Below the pieces are notes generated by a model. It saw only the letters and a program-made list of their open reading frames with translations. It searched no databases and was not told where the DNA came from. Source: Lantana camara (Eukaryota; Streptophyta; Magnoliopsida; Lamiales; Verbenaceae). From it: a DNA stretch of 64,000 nt. A program made the position numbers and the translations under genes. Below, one piece after another: positions 36,105 through 47,641 of this stretch; position 1 is the stretch's first letter; every line of letters begins with the position of its first letter. The stretch is from the NCBI GenBank assembly GCA_037501455.1, contig CM074864.1, forward strand, positions 38,528,001-38,592,000, written 5' to 3'.

Positions 36105-37400
36105 ATTTTCAAGTTGAGTCATCGAGTAAATTATTATCGAGTAACCTTTTCTCCAAAATTATGGAATATGTTATGTATCTTATGAATTCAAATATTTTGG
36201 TGAGATTATGTGTGTTTGTTATGATTGCACGGGCCCAGGGACTTAGTGCAAGTGGCTATCCGTGGAGGCAAGGACCGACGGTGATCCCTTGTACTAGTCC
36301 CACCACATTTACGGTGATACCGACCCTCGCTAGGAGGTTTAGCGGGGAATGGGAGCTGAGTGCCCTTGGGGGATTCTTGTACCCCCATTGGCCTATGTAT
36401 GGACCGGTGGTAGGGTCTTGCTAACCCGTCCACCGCCCGGAGGAAGAAGGTTGGAACTGATTTTATGATTATGATTATGTTATGATTGTTATGCACCGTG
36501 CGGGAAGGCCGGGACACTGATTACCCAAACGACTATGTCTTATCTTATGTTATATGACTTGTGTGTATTATAATATATTGCATGATCACGTATTCAATGT
36601 ATTAATGATATTTGTCGTACACGGTCGGAGTTTGGTTGGAGACTGTGCACGCTCACTCGTCGAGCCTTATTGATTTTGTATGAATTATGAACTTAATGAA
36701 TTTTATATGATCAGTCGTAAAGTCCGAGCATTGCTTAGTTATTCTCTTGCCCTCTTGGGAACTAACTTTAAATAAAACCTTGCTCGGGATTTATGACTTG
36801 CATGCGCATGTTTCTATATTTATGTATCGCCCCTGCTCACTCAGTCTTCTAGAGACTGACCCCTCTTCCTCACTTTTCAGTTCTTGCAGGTTTGAGCTAG
36901 GCGGCTGTCAGTGTCTGTTGAGTCTGTATCTGTTTGTTTATGTTGTTAGGTGCGTTGCTTCAGTTTATGTTTGAAGTCTTGTTTATGTAAGTTGTGTCAG
37001 TCCGTCTGAGTCTGTCGTGTATTTTGTTTCAATTTATGGTAACATTATTTATGATATGGTTCTGCACAGGTTTATAATTATGATTCGAATGTATGAATTT
37101 CGGGACAGGTTAGGACAGGTACTCGGTTTAGTTGAACCTGTTTAGTTGATGTTGATTTACTTTTTGAAATATATGGATTATGATTGCTGATTAAAGTTTT
37201 GAGAATTCGTATTTTGTATCGCTTCCGCATTCAGGTTTGGCATATTTTCACTTGTACAGGGTTTAGGTACCGCCTAGCTTAGGTTGGTTTTTCGTTTGTC
37301 ACCCGTTCGCTGTGGCTTGGTGTGTGTGCGGACTTTCCATTTTGTACACCTGTCGGGTCATAGTGCGGGGGTGTGGTGCCCCACCGCTTGGGGTGCTACA
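33512..37400 (+). repeat. M 3' LTR
   Basis: 3889 bp, complete. TATA-like 33812-33818; exon-1 donor GT 34636-34637 (GTG then GTGAGTCC); exon 2 starts 35872; its donor is mutated here (CCAGATGAGG, 35957-35966; the 5' LTR has CCAGGTGAGG); hairpin 36325-36347; acceptor AG 36888-36889; arms 36895-36904 and 37270-37279 (10 bp, perfect). It differs from the 5' LTR by a (TA)n expansion and by keeping about 90 bp lost there. The 199-codon minus-strand frame (33530-34129) is antisense and broken in the partner LTR. Confidence 0.95.
36032..36101. repeat. (TA)n microsatellite, about 70 bp
   Basis: Pure TA run in the M 3' LTR, with about 35 bp of extra sequence to its right. The matching position in the 5' LTR (near 11055) has only TATGTAT, so the run expanded or was gained after insertion. 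Confidence 0.97.
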
Positions 37401-37405
37401 ATACA

Positions 37406-39705
37406 TATATTAGTTTTGGTCAAAAGCTTTACACTTTGAAGGTAGATAGGGTCATTTAGCTAGATAGTAGAGAAACCCACCTGTACAACTCTTACCGAAC
37501 AATACCAGAAGAAAAGGAGACTCGTGAGTGTCCTATGAACCCGACAAGTCTCCGCCCTGGAGAAACTGTACAAGAAACAATATAACGTGTTTGTGAGACT
37601 CAAGACACCAAATGAACCATATATGACGCACAACAATGAAATGATCATGATATAAATGTATAAAAGATCATATTATGTAATGAACACGTTCATGTGCACT
37701 ATTAATGTCTTAAGGACATACAAACATTCATTCCATTCCTTTCATGAAGCGTTTAAAGCCGTTCATGTTCATAACCTTCACATTTAAATCAAATTGATCC
37801 AAGAATTTCAAATACCGATCATAAAACATAGTATAACATGTTTACAATTAGGAAATAGGTAAATAGAAACATTCAAGTCATATTCGGAAATTAAATAACA
37901 TGAAATAGATAACAATTAAATTCTAAAATTTAAATAAATTAAACAAAGCTTTAAATAAATATACAAAATCATATCTATGTATATTTATATATATAGGTGT
38001 ACGTAAACATTCATGCAATTTAGAATAAAATGAAACAATTATTCATGAAATCAAACATGTTCAACATTAACATGCATTTAATAACAAAATAATGAAATGA
38101 ATACTTGTTCATGCAAACCTATGAATATACAGATGTGGCTATGCATGCATGCAAAGATGGGGAATTAGAAAACAAAATTAAACCATGCAAATGAGTTTTA
38201 AAAACTGAAAATTTTCCAGAAAGAGCAGGGGTCGCGGCCGCGACCCATTTTCTTCATGAAATGGTAGCGGCCGCTACCCTATTTTTCAACAATTTTCCTC
38301 CAATTTTTACTGAATACGTGAGCAGCCCAAAAACCAGTCGCGGTCGCGACATGAAATACGTGCATTTAAGGTCGCGGGCGCTACCCTGGGCAACGCAGCA
38401 AAATAACACAGCAAACTGGATGAAAACAGAGCAGCAACAAATTTAATCTTCAACCAACAAGTTCAGATGTTAATATGCAGCAAAAGAGCAATATTTCAAT
38501 CCCAATTTGACACCCAAACTTGCAGCCAAGGTCATCAAACGTGAGCAAGGAAATTATAAGATCAATTCATGCTATTTCTTCAAAATTTCATTAATGGCTA
38601 CTCATGAATGCTTCAACTACCATGTAATACATCACCATAAATGCAAAGAAGGAGTCACGACAATCATATTCGTGCTTCGAATCAACCAAAACCTTCAAGG
38701 AATCAAAGAGATCAACATATAATACCATAACCTAACTATTTCATCTCCTTCTCCAAAAACTCATGAAAGCAAGCTCAAAATTAGGGATGAATGGATCAAA
38801 ATGACTCATAATGAATGTATAATACAACCCTAAGCTTACCTTGTGGATTGGATGAAGTTTGGAGGAGATTTGAGCTTGAATCTCCAAGGTTGACAAGAGC
38901 TATGGGATTTTCTGGAACAGGGGATTTTTGGCTGAATTTCTCCAAGTGATGAGGGTTGGTTTGGTTCGGGGGGTTACGATCAGGTAGGGGGTTGAGTTAG
39001 GGTTCCAAGGGCTCAAACCATGGTTAATTTGGTCAAGGTTTGAATGTGATATGGCTCTTTTGGCAATAGGTGGCAATTTTGGCTTCTGTTGCATGTTTCG
39101 GTTGATTTTCGGAGGTTCAAATAACTTTGGAAAAATATAAGGCTAAGTTCATTGAACTCGAATTTTCATTGCGAGTTCAGCGAAGTTGACGAAACTCGCC
39201 GAGTTTCCTAGCTCAAGATATCACATAAGGAACTAATGGTGCGCTAATTGCTCGTTAGCCCCCATTTTGGATTCCAAAATCAAAATAAATTCGAAACTCA
39301 TGCAAACGAACCCGAAACATGAAGCTAACACATATTCATATTCATAACACGTATATCTCCGACATATTAAATTTTCACGAAATTTCGGTATCAAATCATA
39401 TAAAAACGAAGCACGTTTATAAAACTCATGAGCGATGTATTTAAAAATCCATAACATTTCCGAATAAATAACAAAAATTAAACTCATTTGTTTAAATATA
39501 AACCAAAGTGCACTAATTAAATATACTTTAAAATCAAAGTGCACGAATTAATTTAATTCTAATATTAATAAACTTAAAATATAAATAATTAACATTTTAA
39601 TATTTAATATAAAATTAAACATACAAAACACTTATAAACAATTAATTCGCGTAATTTGGTAAACACATACGTCATACAAGAATATAAAAAAGTTGGGGCG
39701 TTACA
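37406..39705 (-). repeat. G1 5' LTR, segment 2 (5' portion in sense)
   Basis: It resumes directly after M's target duplication and ends GGGGCGTTACA at 39705, parallel to LTR R (55740-57864). Sense features: exon-1 donor GT 38839-38838 (CAAG then GTAAGC), acceptor AG 37567-37566, exon 2 37565-37481, donor GT 37480-37479 (ACAG then GTGGGTTTC). Total LTR length without M is about 3.4 kb. Palindromes are at 38229-38384. Confidence 0.9.
38229..38384. repeat. Palindrome cluster in G1 LTR
   Basis: Perfect palindromes GGGTCGCGGCCGCGACCC (38229-38246) and GGTAGCGGCCGCTACC (38263-38278), then GTCGCG-GT-CGCGAC (38337-38350) and an imperfect GGTCGCGGGCGCTACC (38370-38385). They lie in the predicted first intron. 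Confidence 0.9.
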
Positions 39706-40434
39706 GTACCTCTCGAATCGAAAAAGATACGAGCTTAAAATCTTCAATGATGAATAGTGGCGGGTTACCTTCTCTCTCTTTCTTCAAGTTGGGTCCGAAA
39801 ATGAGGGGTTAATGTCTGATTATAGGGTTAATTTAGGGTTAATTAGGCTCAAGAATCAAGTCATTTGGTTAAGAAACGAAGAAGTTATGGCTAAAACCGT
39901 AAAAGTTGGCAAATCTACCCGAGGTCCAGGTTTCGGGCGAAATTCAGAGGATCAAACAGGCTTAGAAAAATACAAAACTAGCTTTGAAAGCTTCCATTTT
40001 TTGTTACAAGTCCAGCGCCACTTCTGGAATTCAAATCCAAATCCCCGAGCTCAAGTTACGCATTTCGGAACCCAAGGCGCGCTAAAATGAGTTAGGCTCT
40101 CGAGTCCCTAACAAATAAAACAGTTTAAGAAGTGTATAAAACGAAGTCAAAAACATAAAACGAGTATGTAAACAAGTTCGTCACACATATAATTCATGCA
40201 TATCATGTAATCACAAAAATGGGAAGCAAGTACGGGGTCAAACGGATTAAAGCGAGGCAAATAAGGGTAAAACGTTCAAAAATCCAAACACGTACTAAAC
40301 AAATAATTCAAATAACTTCCAGAATATCATTTAACAATATAAGAAACATATGATTGCATGAATAAATAATTTAAAAGCACAATTAACACTCTCGTAGCAA
40401 CATACCTGTATGGCCGGACGAGCGGGGTGTTACA
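39706..40434 (-). repeat. P 3' LTR fragment
   Basis: Ends GGGGTGTTACA at 40434, followed by a PPT, and aligns with 46105-46848 of P's 5' LTR. It is cut at 39705 by G1; the rest of this LTR must lie left of the window. Confidence 0.87.
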
Positions 40435-41469
40435 AACTCCCCTCCTTCAAAAGGACCTGTCCTCAGGTCCTAAGGCAATGTCTTGAACAACTCTTAGAGC
40501 GAACTCAACTCCATACTTCCGCTGCGCCACTCTGATGCAAGTGAGCTGAAGACTCCTCGGGATATCACTTTCTTAATTAAAGAATAAAGAAGACTTCTCA
40601 TATCCCGGACAACTCGGTGGTGACACCAACCAGAGAGCCACTTCTCTTCTATTCTTCCAGGAATCTCAAAGGTCTAAGTAGCACCGGTTAAACTCCCCGT
40701 CTTGCCAACTCCGAGCGAATCCCTTTACAAGAGATACTTCTTAGAAGTCTCGATCTCTCACTTTGACTCCAGGGGTCTTCTCTCCGAACTACGAAGCTTT
40801 CGAACCCTTGCCAAACAACCGCGCTATGAGAGAATAGGTCACTCATTGAACAAAGCAACCCCTAAATTCTCATGAGATCTCCTTAGCCTTAGCAAACTAG
40901 ACACGAAGTCCTCGGCCATTTGCTCCCACTTCCAAATAGAATTCAGAAGCAGTTGGAGAATCCTTTCGGTTCTTGATGTTCGGTCTTCAACTGATGGCAC
41001 ATTAGACGTCGCTACACTAAGTTCACAACATCTTTTCTCATGCCAATACATCATTATCGATTCTTCAAGTCCTCGAACAAACTCGAACCAAGAGTTGAAT
41101 TAGTTCTTGTGACCTTGAACTTCTAGAGGCATAAACTACACTCTTCTGAAAGCCACTCGCAACCAAAGCCTTCCTTAGTGCCTCGATTGTAACAGAGTAG
41201 TTTTGAGTACCCTCGGGTAAGTAAAGCCAGTACCAAAGGCAACTCTCTTTAAACACCTCTTTCCACAACCATGCCTCTTCCTTGTCGTTCATGTCAATAG
41301 GATGGCCACCTCTAGGAAGACAAATCTCCTATTGAATCCCGATAAGACCTCTTCTCTGAGCCAATTCTCGGTTCTTCTACTCGAACACGTAGTCGACAAT
41401 ACCCTTGTAGAGACCACCCTTGGTGCCGACTACGAAACTCTAGAGAAGAAAGAACAACTCTCGAAGCGA

Positions 41470-41635
41470 GCAAAGGGTATTTATCTTCCACAGTTGACCT
41501 GTGCAGCTCACAATAGTTTATATCATCCTAAGGTCCAGTCTTCTTCTTAGATAGGACTAAAGCACTCCATGAAGAAGTACTCGAACGGATGAAACCACCT
41601 TCTAAGAGCTCATCGAACTACGCCTTGAGCCCCAA
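41470..41635 (-). pseudogene. P reverse-transcriptase N-terminal remnant
   Basis: The sense translation reads through FDELLEGGFIRSSTSSWSAL, then KKKTG and later KYPL, with stop codons between. This lines up with [20 protein letters not shown] in element T (61120-61180). It is the start of the RT fingers domain; the YIDD-type active site is not present. Confidence 0.72.
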
Positions 41636-41785
41636 CAACCTTGCAAGAGCTAAATGGTAGGGAGTTTTCAAACAAGGTTCAACTCCGGGATAAAGACCAC
41701 GGCAACCGCAATGTCCCTATCGGGTGGTAGCGAATTCCAACCCTCAAGGAGACATCAAGAGAGTCTTACTACGATTCTCGTCTCC

Positions 41786-42007
41786 TCAAGCTTGGCTCGA
41801 TCCCTTGGTTACCCCAAAGGTAAGCCACATATCTTGTCGCACTGTCCCGAAATAACCAACCACTTCTACGAAGGATATAAACGGGTCAGCTTTCAATCTA
41901 TTACCCAAAAATATCGTTGAGCCCCAAATGGACCTCCTAAAAGCAACCTCCAACTCAATGCGGTGCTCGAACAACCAACCCACGCCTGAAGTAGCTCCGT
42001 ACCTCAC
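41786..42007 (-). pseudogene. P protease remnant
   Basis: RYGATSGVGWLFEHR followed by a GNRLKADPFISF stretch corresponds to DRYGAMLGMDWLFQHR and GDGLKAPPLLSF in T's protease region. The DSGA-type active site is not visible in this fragment. Degenerate Ty3/gypsy aspartic protease, C-terminal part. Confidence 0.6.
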
Positions 42008-42363
42008 AAGGCGTCTTCAAGCAAAACCACCAGGCAACTTCGACCCTCACAACTCACCAAACACTCTCGGGCACTCAACCTTACCAAACTCTATCCAAGA
42101 AGAGAGTTTCACAAAAGAAGGTAACAAAAGCAACAACAACAAGCACCAAGAAGCAAAGGAACAAGAATAGAAGCAAACAAATGGGTTTCCTCGAAATAAA
42201 ATATGCATGAATGAGATGTCATGAATACTTAGTGTACCTTTCACCATGGCAGTAGTGTCGATCTCGACATCAAATTCTTCACCTTCATTTTCTCTTACAT
42301 CAACTCGAACTTGACTCGGAATCTTGGAACCACGGCTCTTCGTATACTACAGATTCTTGTTCT

Positions 42364-42411
42364 TCGGGCAACCATTCACTGAATGTACCGATTCTCTGCA
42401 CTTGAAGCATC
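42364..42411 (-). pseudogene. P gag second zinc knuckle
   Basis: CFKCRESVHSVNGC fits C-x2-C-x4-H-x4-C. It is the second of two knuckles; the first, degenerate one (CSYC...) lies across the mini-LTR at about 42613-42660. T has the same pair. Confidence 0.8.
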
Positions 42412-42428
42412 TAACAAACTTTATCCTA

Positions 42429-42612
42429 TGTGACACCCCTGTCCCACACCGGGAAAGTATAAGGATTAAGTTTAGTATATAAATTAAAGAGTCCAAGTAT
42501 AACCAATAGATATCCTTTTTGGGTAGTGGTTTAGGTCCAATTTCAGGTTATACTCGATGGGCTTGGAGACTTGCGCTCGCGTCCAACGGGCCCGCAGACC
42601 CGGGGCGTGACA
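42429..42612. mobile_element. 184-bp mini-LTR (solo TRIM-like)
   Basis: TGTGACACCCC at 42429 and GGGGCGTGACA at 42612, flanked by TCCTA on both sides (42424-42428, 42613-42617). Its ends copy those of the long gypsy LTRs in this window, but its body (starting TGTCCCACACCGGGAAAG) is different. No internal region, so it is a solo LTR of a miniature element. Confidence 0.85.
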
Positions 42613-42748
42613 TCCTATAAACTTTTTTCGTGTCATTTGGGCCTCGACAATAAGAGCATTGAATTATTTCTGGCAGGGAAGGCATTGAATCCATCTTCGG
42701 TGGTCGAAGCTTCTTCTTCTTCTTGGTGTCGTTGACATCTTAAAATTC

Positions 42749-43411
42749 TTAAAGTTTCTTTTGGGACACGGGTCTCTTGCTCGAACTCGAACTCGATCCT
42801 TGTCCCACATAAGAGGTGTGAGACTCCAACCGTTGGTTATCCATTTTCTCTTGAACCCCCTTTCTTACATCCTCGGACCATTTATACATCGACATGGTTT
42901 GAAAAGCTTGTTGAATTTCATCTCTATGACCTTGTATATAATTCCGGGCGTTAGGGCAATCTTTTTCAGCTTCCGATCTCTCAAGTTCCAATATGAGATC
43001 ATCCATCATCTTCAACTCTTGTTCGAGATCCAAAAATTCTCGAAGTTTTCTTACCATCACACTTGGGGAAATGTATTTGTAGCAAAATTCTCAGATGAAA
43101 TTCTCCCAAGTGAATTCTTCTTCGGACATCTCCAATCTCGATCTAATTTGCTTGAGCCATTTTGAAGCTCAGCCTTGAAGTAAACGGGAAGTGCAATTTA
43201 CCTTTTCTAGTGAGGTCCCCGGACAATTTTTCCAAATCCATATCACCTCAGACAACCATTCTTCGGCCTTGATATCATCCCCTCCAAACCACTTCGGCGG
43301 ATCAAAATCTTTAAACTTCTTGTAGACCGAAGTCACTTGCTTTTCTTGTCCTTCCTTTGATAATGCATGTTGAGGTTGAGATTTCATCCTGAAATAAGGA
43401 AACAATTCCAA
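42749..43411 (-). pseudogene. P gag remnant
   Basis: Two frames (43411-43169 and 43060-42749) carry gypsy gag features: FKDFDPPKWFGGDDIKAEEW at the N-terminus matches the start of the retrotransposon gag domain, and FLDLEQELKMMDDLILELE corresponds to the LREFLDL region in T. The spacing requires a frameshift between them. An acceptor-like TTATTTCAG sits just before the ATG of MKSQPQHAL. This was the capsid protein. Confidence 0.78.
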
Positions 43412-43584
43412 GAAATATTAATGCATGCGGGGGTTTAGTGCATGTTCATGTGAACAATTCATACAAATTATATGAAATAATTCATAGGAAAGTGAAAGTC
43501 AATGCAAAAACAGACAAATAATCCTAAGCCGAACGACCTAGACAGACCCGACATGAAACTAGAGCTCTGGTTTTGCAACCAAGA

Positions 43585-43596
43585 GCTCTGATACCA
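43585..43596 (-). other. P primer-binding site
   Basis: The sense strand reads TGGTATCAGAGC, matching initiator tRNA-Met, eight bases inside the LTR. Confidence 0.92.
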
Positions 43597-43604
43597 CTTT
43601 AGGA

Positions 43605-46600
43605 TGTAGCACCCCGGAGCGCAGAACACTAGATCCCCTGTACCATAGCCCGACACGTGTAACAAAATGGAAACTCTGCACACGCACCAAGCTACAGCAA
43701 ACTGGAGATAAACAAAATCTCACCTAGGCTAGGCGGTCTAGACCCTAATACAGAGTGCACAAAATAACCAAAAGCAAATGCCGAAGCACCAGGATTTCAA
43801 ACATAAACACTTACACGTGCTCAACATATAAACAAGATATATATAACATGCCCATCCCGGGCCAAATAAATCTTACAAGTTCCAAAGCTAAATCCCAAGA
43901 TCATAATCTTATACATATCTATACATAATACCAAAGTTTAAAAGTAAAGATGCAAGGTATGCAAAGACTCTACTAAGAGACTCGAACAACTCAAAAGAAA
44001 GACCGCTGCCTAGCACAAATCGAAAACCTGTACCTACAACTCTAAGAAACAAGGGAAAAAAGAAAACAACCAGGAGGGGTCAGTCCTAAAGACTGGTGAG
44101 GGGGCTAACACACTCACACGTACATATACATAGGAGCATAGCATATTCAAATAAGAAAAATACATGAACCGGGGTATGGTTTTTGCATTCTAAACATTTT
44201 ATCCCGTGATAGTAGATATATGGAAAAGGTTTAAGGCCGAAGACCAAAATCAGCAAAGTTTTAGAAATTATAAGTCCACTACCGTTTCACGAACAATAGT
44301 CATAATCAAAATCACACTAACTCGGCGAGTTTGAGTTCCCAACCAACCTACTACATATTCATAATCAAAATTCAGAAATAAATATAAAGGTCAACATCAA
44401 TCCAACCTTCTCCATTTAGGGATGAGAGAACGTCCTATCAACCCCGATTCAAAGTTTAAAGAATTGAGTCGAGGGATCCTACCAGCTTCATCGATGCGGT
44501 TACCGTCGGTTCAAGAAAACCCACCTTTCCCTCGACCTCCCGAGGTTGGGCTAAGTCTCTCAAAGGTGTAGTTATGTTGATGGGAGAGCTCGGCGACCCC
44601 ACAGCCGACCCTAGTTACCATATCACTTCTCCGGGGCCCAATTCAAAGTTTAGAATTCAAAAGTTTGAAGGTCAAAGGCTTATCTTTCAAAGTCAAAACT
44701 CGCTAGTTCAAAACACACACCAACCCTTTTCAAAGCAAATAAACAAAAATATAGTTTACGTATATATATAAAAGCGTTTCCCAAATGGTTTCATAACAAA
44801 CGGGCTAATTCCCATAAAATACATATCACACACATATCTATATACATATATATACGTTAGTCGTATGCGGGGCTTAAAACTCAGGCAGGGTTGTATGTCA
44901 TATTAACTAAAAGAAAGAAAACCTCACCTTGACGACGTAGCGGGAACAAAAGAGACCAAAAGGAAGTTCATGGAACCTCCTCGTTACCCATGGGATAAAC
45001 CTAAGAACAAAACAAAGAACGAAAGACATACTTAAACTCAATATGAACCACTTAGAGGCTCGGCAAATGCATACGAAAGCAAATAATGCATATGAAATGA
45101 AATGAGTTAACACTTAGGTCTTATTAAATCATATTGAATCATAACTCACATAATTCACGTCAAACAAATTCATAAATTTCATGCAATGAACATAACACAT
45201 CATATAATAATTTAACAATGCATACACTTCATAAAAAGAGCAACGAAATATCATGCGAGGCAAATAAACGAGATATGAAGTCATGTATGCACGTAAGAGA
45301 ACATATAAAACATATTAGGTCATATATTGTATATAAGAGCATCGAAATTACACAATAAATTCATAATGAAGCAAATAACAAATAATATAGCAAGTTAACA
45401 ATGCATAAGAGGTGAGAAAGAAGAGCACGAAGATCAAGGAAAATGCAAACAAAACGACAAAATAACAACCGATGAAACACCACTCAAAAGTACCCTAAAA
45501 CAAGGTCGCGGTCGTAACCTAAAACAGGCATAAAATGGTCGCAGTAGTGACCACCACTAGCTCCAGCACCTGCAGCAGCAACACCTCGAAGCCAGGCGAA
45601 AATCCAGTTGAGGCCGCGACTAAGAAAAGCCTTGGTTCGAAACCCGACCGCGACAACATGTTGCAATCGCGGAAATGGCATCAATCCAGTCCTGTTCTTC
45701 GTCTCCAAGCTCAGCAACAATAGCAGCATGAAAAGGCCAACAAAAAGGTAATAAAACAGCAACTAAAGACACCAAATATCACAGCAAGAAAGCAAGAATG
45801 AATCAACGAATCAAGAGATACATATATTCAATCATATCATCAAGTTCATGGAGGTGCAGCCATGGTGGATCAAAACACAAGCAATTTGCATGAAAATCAT
45901 GCTCAAAATCTTAACAAGGAAGTCATGTAGATCATATATCTAGCTTGAAATCAAGAAATGGATCAAAGAGATGCAAGAATTCATCAAATTTGTCTCTAAC
46001 CCTTACTATTCATACATATGGCCATAACATGCTCAAAAATGGATGAAAATGCACAAATCATAGCTCTAAAGAAGCATGAGAAGATGGAGAACACAAAAAT
46101 TTACTTACCTCTTGCATTTGATGAAGAACGGAGGTCGAACAAGCTTGAAATCGCACTTCATGAATAGTGACTGCCCTCTTTTCTCTCTTTCTTCCTTGCT
46201 CGTCTGATTTTGAAATGAGGGCTGGGTAGGGTTAAAGAGGGTTGAGTTAGGGTTAATTAGGCTCAAGAATCGGGTCATTTGGTTAAGAAACGAGAGAGTT
46301 ATTTCCAAAACCGTAAAAGGTGGCAGTCACACGCGAGAGGCTCGGTTCGGGCGAAATTCGGGGGTTCAAACGGGCTTAGAAAAATACAAGGTTGGGTTCC
46401 TTAGGTCCATATTTTCGTTACAAGTCCAGTTCCACTTCTGGAATTCGAATCCAAAACCTCGAGCTCAAACTACGCCTTCCGGAACCCAAGGCACACTAAA
46501 ACGAGTTAGACCCTCGAGTCCCTAACAAATAAAACGGTTTAAGAACCGTATCAAACGAACTCAAAAACATAAAATGAGTATGTAAACAAGTTCATAACAT

Positions 46601-46848
46601 ATATAATTCATGCATATCAAGTAATCACAAAAATTGGAAACGAGTACGGGGTCAAACGGATTAAAACGAGGCAAATAGGGGTAAAATGTTCAAAAATCCA
46701 AACACATAGTTAACGAATAATTCAAATAACTTCAAGAATATCATTTAAACAATATAAGAAACATACAATTGCATAAATAAATAATTTAAAAGTGCAATTG
46801 ACACTTCATAACGACATACCTGTACGGCCTGACGAGCGGGGTGTTACA
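43605..46848 (-). repeat. P 5' LTR
   Basis: 3244 bp, TGTAGCACCCC to GGGGTGTTACA. The next five bases, CTTCT, would be the target duplication; the partner is not visible. Sense features: exon-1 donor GT 46108-46107 (GAG then GTAAGT), acceptor AG 45002-45001, exon 2 45000-44928, donor GT 44927-44926 (CAAG then GTGAGG), acceptor AG 44029-44028, arms 43728-43736 and 44006-44014 (one change). Palindromes near 45490-45660 are decayed. Confidence 0.92.
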
Positions 46849-47641
46849 CTTCTCCTGTCCAGGATTCCGCATTCTTCCGAAGACCGGTTATACAAAAGGC
46901 ATATTAAACGAAAGGTGTTGCAGAGCCTTGTCCTAAAGTCCCACACATGCCTGCTCTTCGTAGATAGAGACAAGATTCTCGAATTTGAAACTGACTCCCT
47001 CCTCGTACATTTCTATTAATTAGATGCTTGAATATTGAAAGTGCCACACATGAGGCATAACCTGTCGGCATTCTGATCTTACTTTTACAATTGCTTTAAT
47101 TGATACTTCGAACGAAAAAATATTTAAATAAAGCGACATAGAAAAATCGAATATTTACCGTGACGAAGGAAGACACAGAATTACTCCCCTCTTCTCTCTT
47201 CGTCTCGTACTCAGTTGCGCTATCTCTATTCTCTGACTCCTCCTCTTCTCTCTTAGGGTTTTTTATGCCTTAACTACTCATAAGAAAATAAAAACCCAAA
47301 ATCGTGAATTATTTCTGTCAGGCGTCGTTTGCGGCCCCTAATGATCTATGTGTAAATTTCTCACGGTTGTGATTCATAAAGAATTGTTAATGCAATTTTA
47401 ACACTCATTCGCGATTGTTAAGAAATTCCTCTTGCAAAGTTCACGGCCACTAATCGCCTAAACTGTAGCTTTTTCCTCTGCTTTCCTCACGACCTCTAAT
47501 AAATTTAGCGTGAAGAGTTGGCAGCCACTAACTTCCTAAGTCAGTTCCAACCTCCCCTTTTTCATTGGGAAAAGTTGTTGTTGTCGTGTATTCATCATCT
47601 TTAGAGGGAGCGTCTTTGGGAGCCTCCTCTTAACTTATCAT
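46849..47641. other. Non-coding flank of the gypsy scrap
   Basis: Target DNA of element P. I see no protein, LTR end or RNA gene. Probably untranslated or decayed parts of the gypsy fragment that follows. Confidence 0.4.

Larger units (their letters stand above)
8618..37400 (+). mobile_element. Element M: non-coding gypsy-type LARD with two nested insertions
   Basis: The 5' LTR starts at 8618 (TGTAACACCCC) and the 3' LTR ends at 37400 (GGGTGCTACA); both flanks are ATACA (8613-8617, 37401-37405), a perfect 5-bp TSD inside the G1 LTR, whose sequence resumes after it. Removing N1 and S1 with their duplications leaves about 10.2 kb: 3.7-3.9 kb LTRs and a 2.56-kb internal domain with PBS and PPT but no recognisable gag or pol. 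It therefore depended on another element's proteins. Its LTR termini and layout match chromovirus T, a plausible type of helper; that pairing is inference. Confidence 0.93.
40435..43604 (-). mobile_element. P internal region: decayed gypsy gag-pol with deletions
   Basis: About 3 kb, too short for a complete gypsy coding region. From right to left: PBS, gag fragments, two zinc-knuckle remnants split by a 184-bp mini-LTR, a protease remnant and the N-terminal part of RT. Nothing recognisable as RNase H or integrase remains; 40450-41470 holds only short frames with no family likeness (for example 41065-41292). The PPT is at 40435-40447, with hairpin GGACCTG / CAGGTCC at 40453-40470. Confidence 0.82.

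Noticed and set aside
38261..38446. NotI-like GCGGCCGC sites as possible vector contamination
   Set aside because: The sites are parts of longer palindromes repeated in R at the same LTR position, so they are native.
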